Assembly (NCBI RefSeq): GCF_014649655.1
Contig: NZ_BMTL01000036.1
Span: forward strand, 1-64,000
Length of the DNA: 64,000 nucleotides
Source: Streptomyces humidus
GTDB taxonomy: Bacteria > Actinomycetota > Actinomycetes > Streptomycetales > Streptomycetaceae
Direction of reading: 5' to 3'
This document shows positions 48,964 through 58,309 of the stretch, piece after piece. Below the pieces are notes generated by a model that had not been told where the DNA came from, did no database searches, and was given only the letters and a program-made list of their open reading frames with translations. Numbering within the stretch: the first letter of the stretch is position 1; each line of letters starts with the position of its first letter. The translations under genes were made by a program, and so were the position numbers.

Positions 48964-50230
48964 ATGCACGGAGAACAGGCGCTGGTCGCCCGGGTCGCCG
49001 ACCGCCTCTGGGAAGCGCGCGACAGCCTCATCGCGAACCTGATGCGGCTGACGCGCGACCAGATCAGCGTGCTCCAGCACGACGCGGCCGCGCGGTCCCT
49101 GCTCGAAGCCAGCATCACCGAGAACGTCGTGGCCGGACTGAACTTCCTGCGCCAGGGCATCGACGCCGCGTACGTGGAGGCCCCGACGGCGGCGCTGACC
49201 TACGCGCGAATCCTGGCCCAGCGCGATGTCTCCCTCTCGGCGCTCCTGCGGGCATACCGCATGGGCTACTCCCAGGCCCTTGAGCTCGCCTTCAGCGTCC
49301 TGGACGACATCCCCGCCGAGACGCGGGTCCCGACGGTCGTCGCGGTGGTCCAGCGGACGGCGGAGTTCGTCGACCAGGTCACCGAGCAGGTGGGCCGCGC
49401 CTATGAACTCGAACGCGACCGCTGGGTGGCCAGCCGGAGCGGGGTCCGTCAGCAATGGGTCAACGAACTGCTCGGCGACGGCCCGGCCGACCGCGGCGCC
49501 GCCGAACGGGCGCTGCGCTATCCGCTGGACGCGGTCCATCTCGCCTGTGTGCTGTGGCCGGCCGGAAGAATGACGCCGTTCGACCTGGTGCCGGCCGTCG
49601 AGGAGGCCCGTGCGCACCTGGTCTCCGTGCTCCGCGCCCGTTCGTCCCTCGTCGTGCCGACGGACGAGCGGGAGGCGCGGTTGTGGTTCGCGCTGCCGGA
49701 GGGGGACCCGGTCGCGCTCGATGCCCTGGCGCCTCCGCCGAGAACGCCTCTCCACGCGGCCGTCGGACGGCCCGGGGCCGATCTGGCCGGCTTTCGCGCC
49801 TCGGCACGCCAGGCCGCGCGAGTCAAGGAGATCGCCGTCATGCGTCTCGGCCCGACCGAGGCGAACGGAGCCGGGGGCCACCGCCCCGTGGGACCGAGGT
49901 GGGTGCGCTACGACGACCTCGCACCCGTCGCGCTCATGGCCGGTGACGTGGACGCCGCCCGGGAATTCGCGGTCACGACGCTGGGCCGCCTCGCGGAAGG
50001 CGGCGCACGCAAACGCCATGCTGCGCGAAACCCTCCGGACGTTCCTCACCCACCACCGCAGCCACGCGGCCACGGCAGAGGCGATGAACCTGCACCGGAA
50101 CTCGATCCAGTACCGGGTGCAGCAGGCGACGGCGCTGCTGCCGGGAGGGGGCCGCAGCCTGGAGGACGACTTCAACGTCCGCGCGGCGCTCCTGGCCGTG
50201 CACTGGCTCGGAGGCCCGGCGCCGGCCTGA
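48964..50230 (+). pseudogene. PucR/CdaR-type transcriptional regulator, frameshifted before the HTH
   Basis: From ATG 48964 one frame gives about 345 residues of a PucR-like regulator: an N-terminal helical sensor domain (ITENVVAGLNFLRQGI, LLRAYRMGYSQALELAFSVL) and a GGDEF-like middle. At about 49990-50020 the coding frame changes: VTTLGRLAEGGA runs into Arg/Pro-rich nonsense, while another frame continues AMLRETLRTFLTHHRSHAAT, AEAMNLHRNSIQYRVQQATA and a normal C-terminus ending at 50230. This second frame holds the DNA-binding HTH_30 domain. Without recoding the product cannot bind DNA. A sequencing error or programmed frameshift cannot be excluded. Confidence 0.75.
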
Positions 50231-50342
50231 CCGCGGTTAGTCGGCGGCGAACAGGCGGTAGGAGGCTCGTCCGCATGCCTCGACGAAAGCGATGTCCGAA
50301 AACCGCCAGCCCGCTCGCGGCCGGTCGGGTGAGAATCCGCTC

Positions 50343-50984
50343 ATGATCGGTGAAACGCAGGGAATCCGCATCCGGCATCGCGGGCATGAACCGCAGGTCC
50401 ATCCCACCGCCTACGTCGCCCCGACGGCCACGCTGGTCGGTGATGTCCGCGTGGGGCCGAGGGCGCGGGTGATGTACGGTGCGGTGCTCGATGCCGAGGG
50501 GTCTCGGATCGAGGTCGGGGAAGCGGCGGTGATCTGCGAGAACGCGGTGCTGCGCGGGTCCGCGGTCGCCGGCGATCAGCCGGTGCTCGTCGGCGACCAC
50601 GTCTTCGTGGGGCCGCATGCCACGCTGCTGGGCTGCGAGGTCGGCAGGTGCGTCTATGTGGCGACCACGGCGACGGTTCTGCAGTGCGCACGGTTGGGGG
50701 CGGGCTCGGTCGTCGCCGTCGGCGCGCTCGTCCACGCGCGCACCGTTCTGCCGGACGAGTACTTCGTGCCGCCGCACACCGTGGCGCTCGACGCGCCGGT
50801 GCGGTTGCTGGCCCCCGGTGATCCTGGCCTGGCCGAGGCCGTCGGCCGGGTGGGCTTCGCGCAGGCGGCGTTCGGTGTCGACGCGGAGTGGACCGACCGG
50901 ATCAGCCGGTACGAGCAGATCGCGGAGGTGCGCGTCGCCGAGTTCGGCGCGCACGCGGACGACGAGGTGCTGAATCACGGTTAG
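50343..50984 (+). CDS. Gamma-carbonic-anhydrase-like hexapeptide-repeat protein
   Basis: A 213-aa left-handed beta-helix protein: HPTAYVAPTATLVGDVRVGP, RARVMYGAVLDAEGSRIEVG, ENAVLRGSAVAG, HVFVGPHATLLGCEVGRCVY and VAVGALVHARTVLPDEYFVPPHTVALDAPVR. This matches the gamma-carbonic-anhydrase/YrdA group. The usual three metal His pattern is only partly visible (H in GDHVFVGPHATL), so enzyme activity is uncertain. ATG 50343 is the chosen start; an in-frame ATG at 50292 adds 17 residues without similarity. It stands alone between two PucR genes. Confidence 0.75.
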   Translation: MIGETQGIRIRHRGHEPQVHPTAYVAPTATLVGDVRVGPRARVMYGAVLDAEGSRIEVGEAAVICENAVLRGSAVAGDQPVLVGDHVFVGPHATLLGCEVGRCVYVATTATVLQCARLGAGSVVAVGALVHARTVLPDEYFVPPHTVALDAPVRLLAPGDPGLAEAVGRVGFAQAAFGVDAEWTDRISRYEQIAEVRVAEFGAHADDEVLNHG

Positions 50985-51039
50985 CGCCGCGTCATCGACC
51001 CTTGTGCTGCGCTGAGGTGACGCGTCGTCCGGATCCCAC

Positions 51040-51250
51040 TCCGGCGGCGGGCCCGGACGGTGCTGCCGTCCGCGCAGGGCATGCCCGTGGCGAAGATCGC
51101 CGAGGCGGCGTTCACAGCGCAGACCGGGTCCGGGAGGTGATCCACCGCTTCGACGCCGACGGCTTCGACTCCCTCTGCCCGAAGGACAAGGCGGCCGGCC
51201 CAAGACGTTCACCCCGCCAGAACGCCGTGAGGCAAGGGTCCGAACTGCGG
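51040..51250 (+). pseudogene. IS630-type transposase, N-terminal remnant
   Basis: Three frames together give the N-terminal HTH of an IS630-type transposase: RRARTVLPSAQGMPVAKIAE, then DRVREVIHRFDADGFDSLCP, then GGRPKTFTPPERREAR. At least two frameshifts are present and the DDE domain is missing. Between 51251 and 51415 nothing further was recognised. Confidence 0.65.
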
Positions 51251-51415
51251 CGAGCCTCCACGCCGTCCTGCCCTCACCACGATCGACATCGGCTTCTGAC
51301 CTGGCTCAACGGCCGAGTGCAGCAGCCCGGTGGTGAACCCGCCGCGCGGCCTTGTGCGATGGGCCCACCGCATGCCTGGCTCTATCTTTGGAGGTGAATC
51401 CCACGACGTCGGGCG

Positions 51416-52951
51416 GTGAATCGGATGGGAGTCCCCCTTGCCTGGCTGCTGCGACGCCCGGAGCTGGGCCTGAGGCTGGTGGCGGGCCGCAGCGGGCTGC
51501 ACCGGGAAGTGGTCTGGGCGCACAGCATCGAACTCGCCGACCCGGCACCGTGGCTTGCAGGCGGCGAGCTGGTGCTCACCACCGGGCTGCGGCTGCCCAC
51601 GTCGCCCGGGGCGAGCGCCGACTACATCCGGCGTCTCGCGAAGGCCGGGGTCACCGCCGTCGGTTTCGGGACCGGCCTGTCGCACGACCAGGTGCCCGAG
51701 GAGTTGGCGGAGGCCGCCGAGGAGGCCGGGATCGTTCTGCTGGAGGTACCGCTGCCCACGCCGTTCGTGGCCGTGACCAAGGCGGTCATGGAACGCCTGG
51801 CCGAGCAGCAGTACGAGGGTGTCGTCCAGGCGTCACGGATCCAGCCGCGCATGACCCGGGCCGCGCTGCACGGCGGGGCGCAGGCTGTGGTGCGGGAGCT
51901 GGCCGTGTCCACCGGCGCCTCCGTGGTCTTCCTCGACCACGAGGGCAAAGCCCGCGCCGCGCACCCGCCCGACGCCGTCGTCCCGCAGGCGGACGCCCTC
52001 GACGGCGTCCTTGCGCCGGACGAGGCGGCGTCCGCCGTGAGCACCGGTCCGGACGGCGTGGTGGCCCTGCAGCAGGTCCGGGTGGGGCCCCGCGTCCACG
52101 GTCGTCTGGCCCTGGCAGCCGACCGGACGCTCACGCCCGTCGACCACCTCCTGCTCGGCCACGCCGCGTCGCTGGTCGCGCTGGAGGCGGAGAAGCCGCT
52201 GCGCCTGCGTGACGAGCAGAACCGCGTCAACGCCATGCTTCTGAAGATGCTGCTCGACGGGACCGTCGAGGCGGCTGCCGCCTTGGACCATTTCACCGAG
52301 GCGGGTTTCCCCGTCCGCGACGGCATCCGCGTTCTCGCTCTGCGAGGCGGCAGCCCGCGCCAGGCCCTCCAGGCGGTGGGGGAGGAGCTGGCCGAGCGGG
52401 GCCTGCCCCTCTTCGGTCGCGTGCACGACGGTTGCGCGGCCGTGCTGCTGCCCGCCGGCCACGGAATCACGGCACAGACGGTCACGGACGGCGTGCGGGC
52501 CCGGTCGAGGTCGCAGACCTGGGCCGGTCTGAGCGCCGTCCACCGCCTGACCGCGGGACCCGTCGCCCTGACCGAGGCGTGCAACGCCGCCTCGATCGCC
52601 CAGGCCCGGGGAAGCGCGGACGTCGTCGGCTTCGAGTCGCTGGCCGGGCATCTGCTCACCGGCGTCCCCGAGACGAGAAAGCTCCTGCAGTCCCTGGCCG
52701 AGGCGCGCCTCGGCCCACTGGCCGCGTACGACGCGGAGAACGGCACCGACCTGCTCGCATCGCTGCGCGCCTTCCTGGAACACAACGGTCAGTGGGAGGC
52801 AGCCTCCACGGCCCTCGGCGTCCACCGCCACACCCTGCGCAGCCGGGTGGACCGGGTCCAGAGCCTGCTCGGTGCGGATCTGGACTCGGCCCATGTACGG
52901 GCCGAGCTGCTGCTGGCGCTGTCGGCATGGCGAGGGCACGGGCGAGCGTGA
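51416..52951 (+). CDS. PucR-family transcriptional regulator
   Basis: A 511-aa regulator with an N-terminal PucR domain (MGVPLAWLLRRPELGLRLVA, WLAGGELVLTTGLRLP, VGFGTGLSHDQVPEELAEAA, IVLLEVPLPTPFVAVTKAVM), a middle GGDEF-like region, and a C-terminal HTH_30 (LRAFLEHNGQWEAASTALGV, HRHTLRSRVDRVQSLLG). PucR proteins activate purine or amine and amino acid catabolism. GTG 51416 or ATG 51425 may be the start; the second is the more usual N-terminus. It faces the aminotransferase gene at 53009 and is the likely regulator of the 5-aminovalerate/glutarate-type genes. Confidence 0.85.
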   Translation: MNRMGVPLAWLLRRPELGLRLVAGRSGLHREVVWAHSIELADPAPWLAGGELVLTTGLRLPTSPGASADYIRRLAKAGVTAVGFGTGLSHDQVPEELAEAAEEAGIVLLEVPLPTPFVAVTKAVMERLAEQQYEGVVQASRIQPRMTRAALHGGAQAVVRELAVSTGASVVFLDHEGKARAAHPPDAVVPQADALDGVLAPDEAASAVSTGPDGVVALQQVRVGPRVHGRLALAADRTLTPVDHLLLGHAASLVALEAEKPLRLRDEQNRVNAMLLKMLLDGTVEAAAALDHFTEAGFPVRDGIRVLALRGGSPRQALQAVGEELAERGLPLFGRVHDGCAAVLLPAGHGITAQTVTDGVRARSRSQTWAGLSAVHRLTAGPVALTEACNAASIAQARGSADVVGFESLAGHLLTGVPETRKLLQSLAEARLGPLAAYDAENGTDLLASLRAFLEHNGQWEAASTALGVHRHTLRSRVDRVQSLLGADLDSAHVRAELLLALSAWRGHGRA

Positions 52952-53008
52952 CCGGTACGGCCGCTCGGCCACGGCTGCTCGGCGTCGCCCGGCCGGGAGA
53001 GAGTGAGC

Positions 53009-54385
53009 TCAGCCGGCGCAGGCGGTCTCCTTGGCGATCGCCTCGCCCAGAACGGTCAGCCCTTCTTCCAGCAGGGCGTCCGAGATCGACAGCGGGGGCA
53101 GGAACCGCAGGACGTTGCCGTAGCTGCCCGCGGTCAGGACCAGCAGTCCGTCCGCGTGGCAGCGCTTGGCGATGCGGGCGGCGAGGTCGGGAGCGGGCAC
53201 CCGGTCACCGTCCTGTTCCACGAGCTCGACGGCGATCATGGCGCCCCGTCCCCTGACGTCTCCGATCACCGGATGCCGGTCGCTGAGTCCGCCGAGGAAT
53301 TCGAGCATGGTGTCGCCGATCTCCCGGGCGCGTTCCAGCAGGTCGCCCGCTTCGATCTCGTCGAAGACGCCGAGCGCTGCCTCGCAGGCCACGGGGCTGC
53401 CGCTGAACGTGCCGCCGAGTCCGCCCGCCGGGACGGCGTCCATCAGCTCGGCGCGGCCGGTCACGGCCCCCAGCGGCAGCCCGCCGGCGAGGCCCTTGGC
53501 GGTGGTGATCAGGTCGGGCCGGATTCCCTCGTGCTCGCAGGCGAACATCCGGCCGGTGCGGGCGATGCCGGCCTGGATCTCGTCCACGATCAGCAGGATG
53601 CCCCGGCTGCGGCAGATCTCGGCGACGCGCCCGAGGAAGCCGGGCGCCGGGACGATGAAGCCGCCCTCGCCCTGGATCGGTTCGATCAGCACCGCGGCCA
53701 CGTTGTCGGCGCCCACCTGCCGGTCCAGCAGGTCGGCGAGGGCGGACGCGGCCTCCTCGGCACAGCGTTCGGGACTGCCGGGCCAACGGTACGGGTACGC
53801 CATCGGCGCCCGGTGGACCTCGGGGGCGAACGGGCCGAAGCCCTGCTTGTAGGGCTTGTTCTTCGCGGTGAGGCTCATGGTGAGCAGCGTGCGCCCGTGG
53901 AAGCCGTGGTCGAAGACGACGATGCCGGGGCGACCGGTGGCGGCTCGGGCGATCTTGACGGCGTTCTCCACGGCCTCCGCCCCGGAGTTCACCAGAATCG
54001 TGCGCTTCTCACCCGGGATCGGCGCCAGCTCGTTCAGCTTCTCGCACACGTCCAGGTAGGACTCGTAGGGGCTGACCAGGAAGCAGGTGTGGGTGAACCG
54101 GCGCAGCTGCGCGGCGGCGCGCTCCGCCACCGCCGGGGCGGAGTTGCCCACCGTGGTGACCGCGATGCCGCTGCCGAAGTCGATGAAGGAGTTGCCGTCG
54201 GCGTCGACGATCACCCCGCCTCCGGCCGCTTCCACGAACACGGGCAGGACGGCGCCGACGCCGGCCGGCACCAAGCCGCGCTGACGGGCCAGCAGCTCAC
54301 GGGAACGGGGGCCGGGGATCTCGCTCACGACCCGCCGAACCTGCGCGAGGCCGGGACCGCCGACCGGACGGGAAGCACCGGGCAT
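53009..54385 (-). CDS. gabT: 4-aminobutyrate/5-aminovalerate aminotransferase, class III
   Basis: A 458-aa PLP enzyme moving the terminal amino group of 4-aminobutyrate or 5-aminovalerate to 2-oxoglutarate. PLP Lys is K297 in LITTAKGLAGG; D268 in LLIVDEIQAGIARTG holds the pyridine nitrogen; NSGAEAVENAVKIAR and FDHGFHGRT bind phosphate and ring. The start at 54385 has GGAGG 7 bases upstream; a longer in-frame reading to 54541 is rejected. The CoA-transferase and glutaryl-CoA-dehydrogenase-like genes on the divergent strand suggest a 5-aminovalerate (DavT) role in lysine breakdown, but GABA is equally possible. Confidence 0.88.
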   Translation of the reverse strand: MPGASRPVGGPGLAQVRRVVSEIPGPRSRELLARQRGLVPAGVGAVLPVFVEAAGGGVIVDADGNSFIDFGSGIAVTTVGNSAPAVAERAAAQLRRFTHTCFLVSPYESYLDVCEKLNELAPIPGEKRTILVNSGAEAVENAVKIARAATGRPGIVVFDHGFHGRTLLTMSLTAKNKPYKQGFGPFAPEVHRAPMAYPYRWPGSPERCAEEAASALADLLDRQVGADNVAAVLIEPIQGEGGFIVPAPGFLGRVAEICRSRGILLIVDEIQAGIARTGRMFACEHEGIRPDLITTAKGLAGGLPLGAVTGRAELMDAVPAGGLGGTFSGSPVACEAALGVFDEIEAGDLLERAREIGDTMLEFLGGLSDRHPVIGDVRGRGAMIAVELVEQDGDRVPAPDLAARIAKRCHADGLLVLTAGSYGNVLRFLPPLSISDALLEEGLTVLGEAIAKETACAG

Positions 54386-54626
54386 GGAACATCCTCCGGG
54401 ATGCGAAAGGACTGGGGGCGACGAGCCAAACACCGTGGCGCCCGGTCGGCCATGGACGGATCGGAGTGCTCCTCCTGCGCAACGCAGGACATCTCGTCGA
54501 GTGCGGTGGCGCCCGTCCGGTCCCGAGAATGGCGTCCTCATGAACCCGAGGTGCCGGCGTGGCGCGTCCGGGCGCGCGTGACGCGTCCGAACGTTTCGCG
54601 CGTACGACCGTTTGAAAGGAAGGCCG

Positions 54627-55010
54627 ATGCGGCAGAGCGCAGGCAGCGACGCGGCGGCAGGCGGAATCGACCGGTCCGCCCGGTCCCTGCGCCACCTGGT
54701 CGCGGGGCAGGGGCGAACGGGCGACGCTGACGAACTGCTCGACGACCCTCCCGCACGTCCCCGTGAGAGCGTGGCTGTCGGCCGGCTCGCGCAGGAGCAC
54801 GATCTCGACCAGGACGTGACGGCCGCCCGCGACGCTTTCCCCCGCTGGGCGGCGGCGCCTCACCACGGACGGGGCCGGACACGGGACCGGGCCGCCGACG
54901 TCCTCGATGCGAACGACGAGGTCCGGGGCGCGCGAGGCAGGGCGGCACGCGACTTCTTCACCCGGACCAAGACGCTGTGCGTACGCCCCTCGCAGAGGCG
55001 GGACCGGTGA
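54627..55010 (+). pseudogene. Aldehyde dehydrogenase, N-terminal fragment
   Basis: Within a frame ending at 55010 the stretch VGRLAQEHDLDQDVTAARDA, FPRWAAAPHHGRGRTRDRAADVLDAND matches the early cofactor-domain helices of GabD/DavD-type aldehyde dehydrogenases (DLDxAVxAAxxAFPxWAxxPxxxRGRxLxRAADLL). The similarity is confined to about 50 residues. The rest, including the catalytic Cys, is absent, and the frame runs into the CoA-transferase start. It is the expected position of a glutarate- or succinate-semialdehyde dehydrogenase, now lost. Confidence 0.6.
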
Positions 55011-56161
55011 GCGCGGCATCCGGCGGACCCCTGTCCGGTGTGCTCGTCGCCGACTTCGGGCGGGTCCTGGCCGCCCCGTACGCCACGATGCTGCTGGCCG
55101 ACCTCGGCGCCGACGTGATCAAGGTCGAGCACCCGGTCCACGGGGACGACACACGGGCCTGGGGGCCGCCCCACGCCCAAGGCGAAGCCACGTACTACCT
55201 CTCGGTCAACCGCAACAAACGCTCCCTCGCCCTCGACCTGCGCGAAGAGCAGGACCTGCGCAGGGCGCGGGAGCTGGTACGCCGAGCCGACGTCCTGTTC
55301 GAGAATTTCCGGCCTGCCACCATGGCCGGGTACGGGCTCGGCTACGACCGGGCGCGTGAGCTGAACCCGCACCTGGTCTACTGCTCGATCTCCGGCTTCG
55401 GCGCCGGGGCCGGTGCCGCCCTGCCCGGTTACGATCTGCTGATCCAGGCGGTCGGCGGCCTGATGAGCGTCACCGGGCCGGCCCCCGGGCAGCCCGTGAA
55501 GACGGGCGTGGCACTCGTGGACGTCCTGACCGGGCTGCACGCGTCGATCGGCGTGCTGGCCGCACTGCGGCACCGTGAGGCCACGGGAGAAGGCCAGCAC
55601 GTGCAGGTCAATCTCCTCTCCTGCCTGCTGTCCGGCCTGGTCAACCAGGCCGGCGGCTACACCCTGGCCGGCGAAGTGCCGGGCATCCTGGGCAACCGGC
55701 ACCCCTCGATCGCACCGTACGACGTCTTCCCGACGAAGGACCGGCCGATGGTCGTCGCCGTCGGCAACGACCGGCAGTTCCGCGCCCTGTGCCAAGGTCT
55801 CGACACCCCGGAACTGGCCGACGACCCCCGCTTCGCGACCAACACGGACCGGGTGGCACACGTCGACGAACTCACGCAAACGCTGGGGGAGGCGCTGTCG
55901 GCGCGGACCGCGGCGGCATGGTTCGACCACCTCACACCGCTCGGCGTGCCCTGCGGACCCGTGAACGACCTTGCGCAGGCCTTCGACCTGGCCGACACGC
56001 TCGGCCTGAGCCCCCGTGCCACGGTCACCGGGCCGGACGGCGCCCCCATGGACCTGGTCGCCAACCCGATCGGTCTCTCCCGCACCCCGCCCCGCTACGA
56101 ACGCCGCCCGCCCCGCCTCGGTGAGCACACCGACGACCTCAGGGCCTGGCTGGACGCCTGA
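55007..56161 (+). CDS. Family III CoA-transferase (CaiB/BaiF), glutarate-CoA-transferase candidate
   Basis: A 384-aa family III CoA-transferase. GVLVADFGRVLAAPYATMLL and ADLGADVIKVEHPVHGDDTR form the N-terminal CoA-binding part, with the catalytic Asp 172 in KTGVALVDVLTG. FENFRPATMAGYGLGYDR and ISGFGAGAGAALPGYDLLIQ are also typical. GTG 55007 is chosen; an in-frame GTG at 54977 is possible. In this setting (aminotransferase divergent, glutaryl-CoA-dehydrogenase-like gene downstream) it fits succinyl-CoA:glutarate CoA-transferase, the SUGCT type. That specificity is inferred from context. Confidence 0.82.
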   Translation: MSAASGGPLSGVLVADFGRVLAAPYATMLLADLGADVIKVEHPVHGDDTRAWGPPHAQGEATYYLSVNRNKRSLALDLREEQDLRRARELVRRADVLFENFRPATMAGYGLGYDRARELNPHLVYCSISGFGAGAGAALPGYDLLIQAVGGLMSVTGPAPGQPVKTGVALVDVLTGLHASIGVLAALRHREATGEGQHVQVNLLSCLLSGLVNQAGGYTLAGEVPGILGNRHPSIAPYDVFPTKDRPMVVAVGNDRQFRALCQGLDTPELADDPRFATNTDRVAHVDELTQTLGEALSARTAAAWFDHLTPLGVPCGPVNDLAQAFDLADTLGLSPRATVTGPDGAPMDLVANPIGLSRTPPRYERRPPRLGEHTDDLRAWLDA

Positions 56162-56210
56162 CCACCGGCCGCACCCCCTTCCGCGCCCCGACCACCCCCT
56201 TCAGGAGCAC

Positions 56211-57392
56211 ATGATGAGCAGCGCCCAACCGATGAAGGACCCCCTGGACCTCATCGACCTCTCCTTCGTCCTCAGCGACGAGGAGCGCGAGATCCAGGCC
56301 ACCGTCGCCAAGTTCCTCGCCGACCGGGTGCGCCCGCACATCGGCGAATGGTTCGAGAACGCCCACTTCGCCCGCGAACTCGCCCCGGAACTCGGCAAGC
56401 TGGGCGTACTCGGCATGCACCTGGACGGCTACGGCTGCGCCGGCACCAACGCCGTCTCGTACGGTCTGGCCTGTCTGGAACTGGAGGCAGCGGACTCGGG
56501 CTTCCGCAGCTTCGTCTCCGTTCAGGGCTCGCTGTCGATGTTCTCCATCTGGAAGTGGGGCTCGGAGGAACAGAAGCAGGAGTGGCTGCCCCGGCTCGCC
56601 GCCGGCGAGGCCATCGGCTGCTTCGGCCTGACCGAGCCGGACTTCGGCAGCAACCCCTCCGGGATGCGCACCAGGGCCGTCCGCGACGGCGGTGACTGGA
56701 TCCTGAACGGCTCCAAGATGTGGATCACCAACGGCGGCATCGCCGACGTGGCCACCGTCTGGGCGCAGACCGAGGACGGCGTGCGCGGCTTCCTCGTGCC
56801 GCGCGGGACACCTGGCTTCACCACGCAGGACATCAAGCAGAAGATGTCGCTGCGCGCGTCGATCACCTCGGAGCTGTACTTCGACGACGTACGGCTGCCC
56901 GACGCGGCGCGGCTGCCGCACGCCCAGGGCCTGCGCGGACCGCTGTCCTGCCTGAACGAGGCCCGCTTCGGCATCCTGTTCGGCGCGGTCGGCGCGGCGC
57001 GCGACTCGCTGCAGGCAGCCCTCGAGTACGCCGACTCCCGGGTGCAGTTCGACAAGCCGATCAGCGCCTTCCAGCTCACCCAGAAGAAGCTGGCCGACAT
57101 GACCGTGTCCCTGGGCGGGGCCGCGCTGCTCGCCGTGCACCTGGGCCGGCTCAAGGACCAGCACCGCATCCGCCCCGAGCAGATCAGCGTCGGCAAGCTC
57201 AACAACGTGCGCGAAGCGATCGCCATCGCGCGCGAGTGCCGCACGATCCTCGGCGCCAACGGCATCTCCCTGGAGTACTCACCGCTGCGCCACGCCAACA
57301 ACCTGGAGTCGGTGCTCACGTACGAAGGCACCAGCGAGATGCACACCCTGGTCGTCGGTCAGGCTCTCACCGGCCACGCGGCCTACCGCTGA
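56211..57392 (+). CDS. gcdH: Acyl-CoA dehydrogenase, glutaryl-CoA dehydrogenase type
   Basis: A 393-aa FAD enzyme. SFVLSDEEREIQATVAKFLA, GCAGTNAVSYGLACLELEAA and FRSFVSVQGSLSMFSIWKWG, CFGLTEPDFGSNPSGMRT and WILNGSKMWITNG follow the pattern of glutaryl-CoA dehydrogenase, and the catalytic Glu is at about 372 in TYEGTSEMH. NPSGMRTRA supplies the Arg region expected for a dicarboxylyl-CoA. It would convert glutaryl-CoA to crotonyl-CoA and CO2. ATG 56211 follows AGGAGCAC; the gene is 49 bases after the CoA-transferase, one operon. The upstream semialdehyde dehydrogenase is only a fragment. Confidence 0.88.
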   Translation: MMSSAQPMKDPLDLIDLSFVLSDEEREIQATVAKFLADRVRPHIGEWFENAHFARELAPELGKLGVLGMHLDGYGCAGTNAVSYGLACLELEAADSGFRSFVSVQGSLSMFSIWKWGSEEQKQEWLPRLAAGEAIGCFGLTEPDFGSNPSGMRTRAVRDGGDWILNGSKMWITNGGIADVATVWAQTEDGVRGFLVPRGTPGFTTQDIKQKMSLRASITSELYFDDVRLPDAARLPHAQGLRGPLSCLNEARFGILFGAVGAARDSLQAALEYADSRVQFDKPISAFQLTQKKLADMTVSLGGAALLAVHLGRLKDQHRIRPEQISVGKLNNVREAIAIARECRTILGANGISLEYSPLRHANNLESVLTYEGTSEMHTLVVGQALTGHAAYR

Positions 57393-57407
57393 CGCTGCCC
57401 CACACAC

Positions 57408-57450
57408 CGGTTCGGGACGCGGCAAGCGGCCTTCCCCCGTCCCGACCGGA
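57408..57450 (+). terminator. Hairpin between gcdH and the FadR-type gene
   Basis: CCGGTTCGGGACG (57408-57420) pairs with CGTCCCGACCGG (57439-57450), 12 pairs with a one-base bulge and an 18-base loop. It begins 15 bases after gcdH and lies between convergent genes. Confidence 0.55.
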
Positions 57451-57532
57451 TCCCAGCCCGTCCGTCGGACCACTCCCGTTGAGCTCCGCTGAGACAGGAA
57501 ACGCGCCCCGTGGCAGGGACCTGGGCCCCTGG

Positions 57533-58261
57533 TCATACGGCGTCGCCGGGGGCGCCGCCCGGCATGCCGGGCGACCGGATGATCTCCTGTTCGGCCGCTT
57601 CGACGATGGCCAGGACGGCCGCCGCCGCCGCCACGGGATCGCGGGCCTCGACGGCCTGCACGACGGCGCGGTGGCCGGGCAGCGAGGCTTCCACCGCGCC
57701 GGGGGTCTGCGTGCTGATGAGGAAGCTGTGCTCCAGTGCGATCTCGACAGCGCGGCCCAGTGAGCCGAGGAGACGGTTGCCGCCGGCGTCGAGCAGGGCC
57801 CGGTGAAAGGCGATGTCGGCCTCGACGTAGCCGTTGCGGCCGGGCGTCGCCGCCGCGGCCTCCATGGCCGCCAGGGCGTCGGACAGCGCGCGTACGTCCT
57901 CGGGGCCGGCCCGGCGGGCAGCGAGCCGGGCCGCCTCGGGCTCGACGATCCGGCGCAGTTCACTCGTGTCGCGCAGCAGGGCCGTGGCGTCCCTGGCCTG
58001 TTTCCAGCGCAGCACGTCGCGGTCGAGGTGATTCCAGTGCTCCGGGGGCAGCACGCGCGTGCCGGTGCGCGGGCGCACGTGCAGCATCCCCTTGGCGACC
58101 AGTGCCTTGACCGCTTCCCGCAGCCCCCCTCGGCTGACACCGATCTCGGCCGCGAGCGCGTCCTCGACCGGCAGCGGATCCCCCGGCTCCCACACGCCGC
58201 CCACGATGCGCCGCCCGAGTTCGTCGACCACGCGCTGGTGCGCGGTCGGAAAACTACCCAT
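57533..58261 (-). CDS. FadR/GntR-family transcriptional regulator
   Basis: A 242-aa regulator with an N-terminal winged helix (ELGRRIVGGVWEPGDPLPVE, AAEIGVSRGGLREAVKALVA, GMLHVRPRTGTRVLP) and a C-terminal FCD ligand-binding domain (LRRIVEPEAARLAARRAGPE, ADIAFHRALLDAGGNRLLGS, GHRAVVQAVEARDP). The His/Asp positions of FCD metal-ligand sites are present. ATG 58261 (MGSFPTAHQR) follows GAGCAGAG; an in-frame ATG at 58288 lies almost on the operator and is less likely. It is divergent from the sugar-acid dehydratase, and the palindrome at 58295-58309 is its presumed site. The ligand is probably a sugar acid or a product of it. Confidence 0.88.
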   Translation of the reverse strand: MGSFPTAHQRVVDELGRRIVGGVWEPGDPLPVEDALAAEIGVSRGGLREAVKALVAKGMLHVRPRTGTRVLPPEHWNHLDRDVLRWKQARDATALLRDTSELRRIVEPEAARLAARRAGPEDVRALSDALAAMEAAAATPGRNGYVEADIAFHRALLDAGGNRLLGSLGRAVEIALEHSFLISTQTPGAVEASLPGHRAVVQAVEARDPVAAAAAVLAIVEAAEQEIIRSPGMPGGAPGDAV

Positions 58262-58294
58262 GATCTCTGCTCGCCCCCTGGACGCCATTCATCG

Positions 58295-58309
58295 AATCAT
58301 TTAATGATT
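58295..58309. promoter_or_regulatory. Palindromic operator AATCATT-T-AATGATT
   Basis: AATCATTTAATGATT is a perfect 7-bp palindrome around one base, the only AT-rich stretch in a GC-rich divergent intergenic region. It is of the size and symmetry bound by FadR-type GntR proteins. It can control both the regulator and the dehydratase at 58409. Confidence 0.7.
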
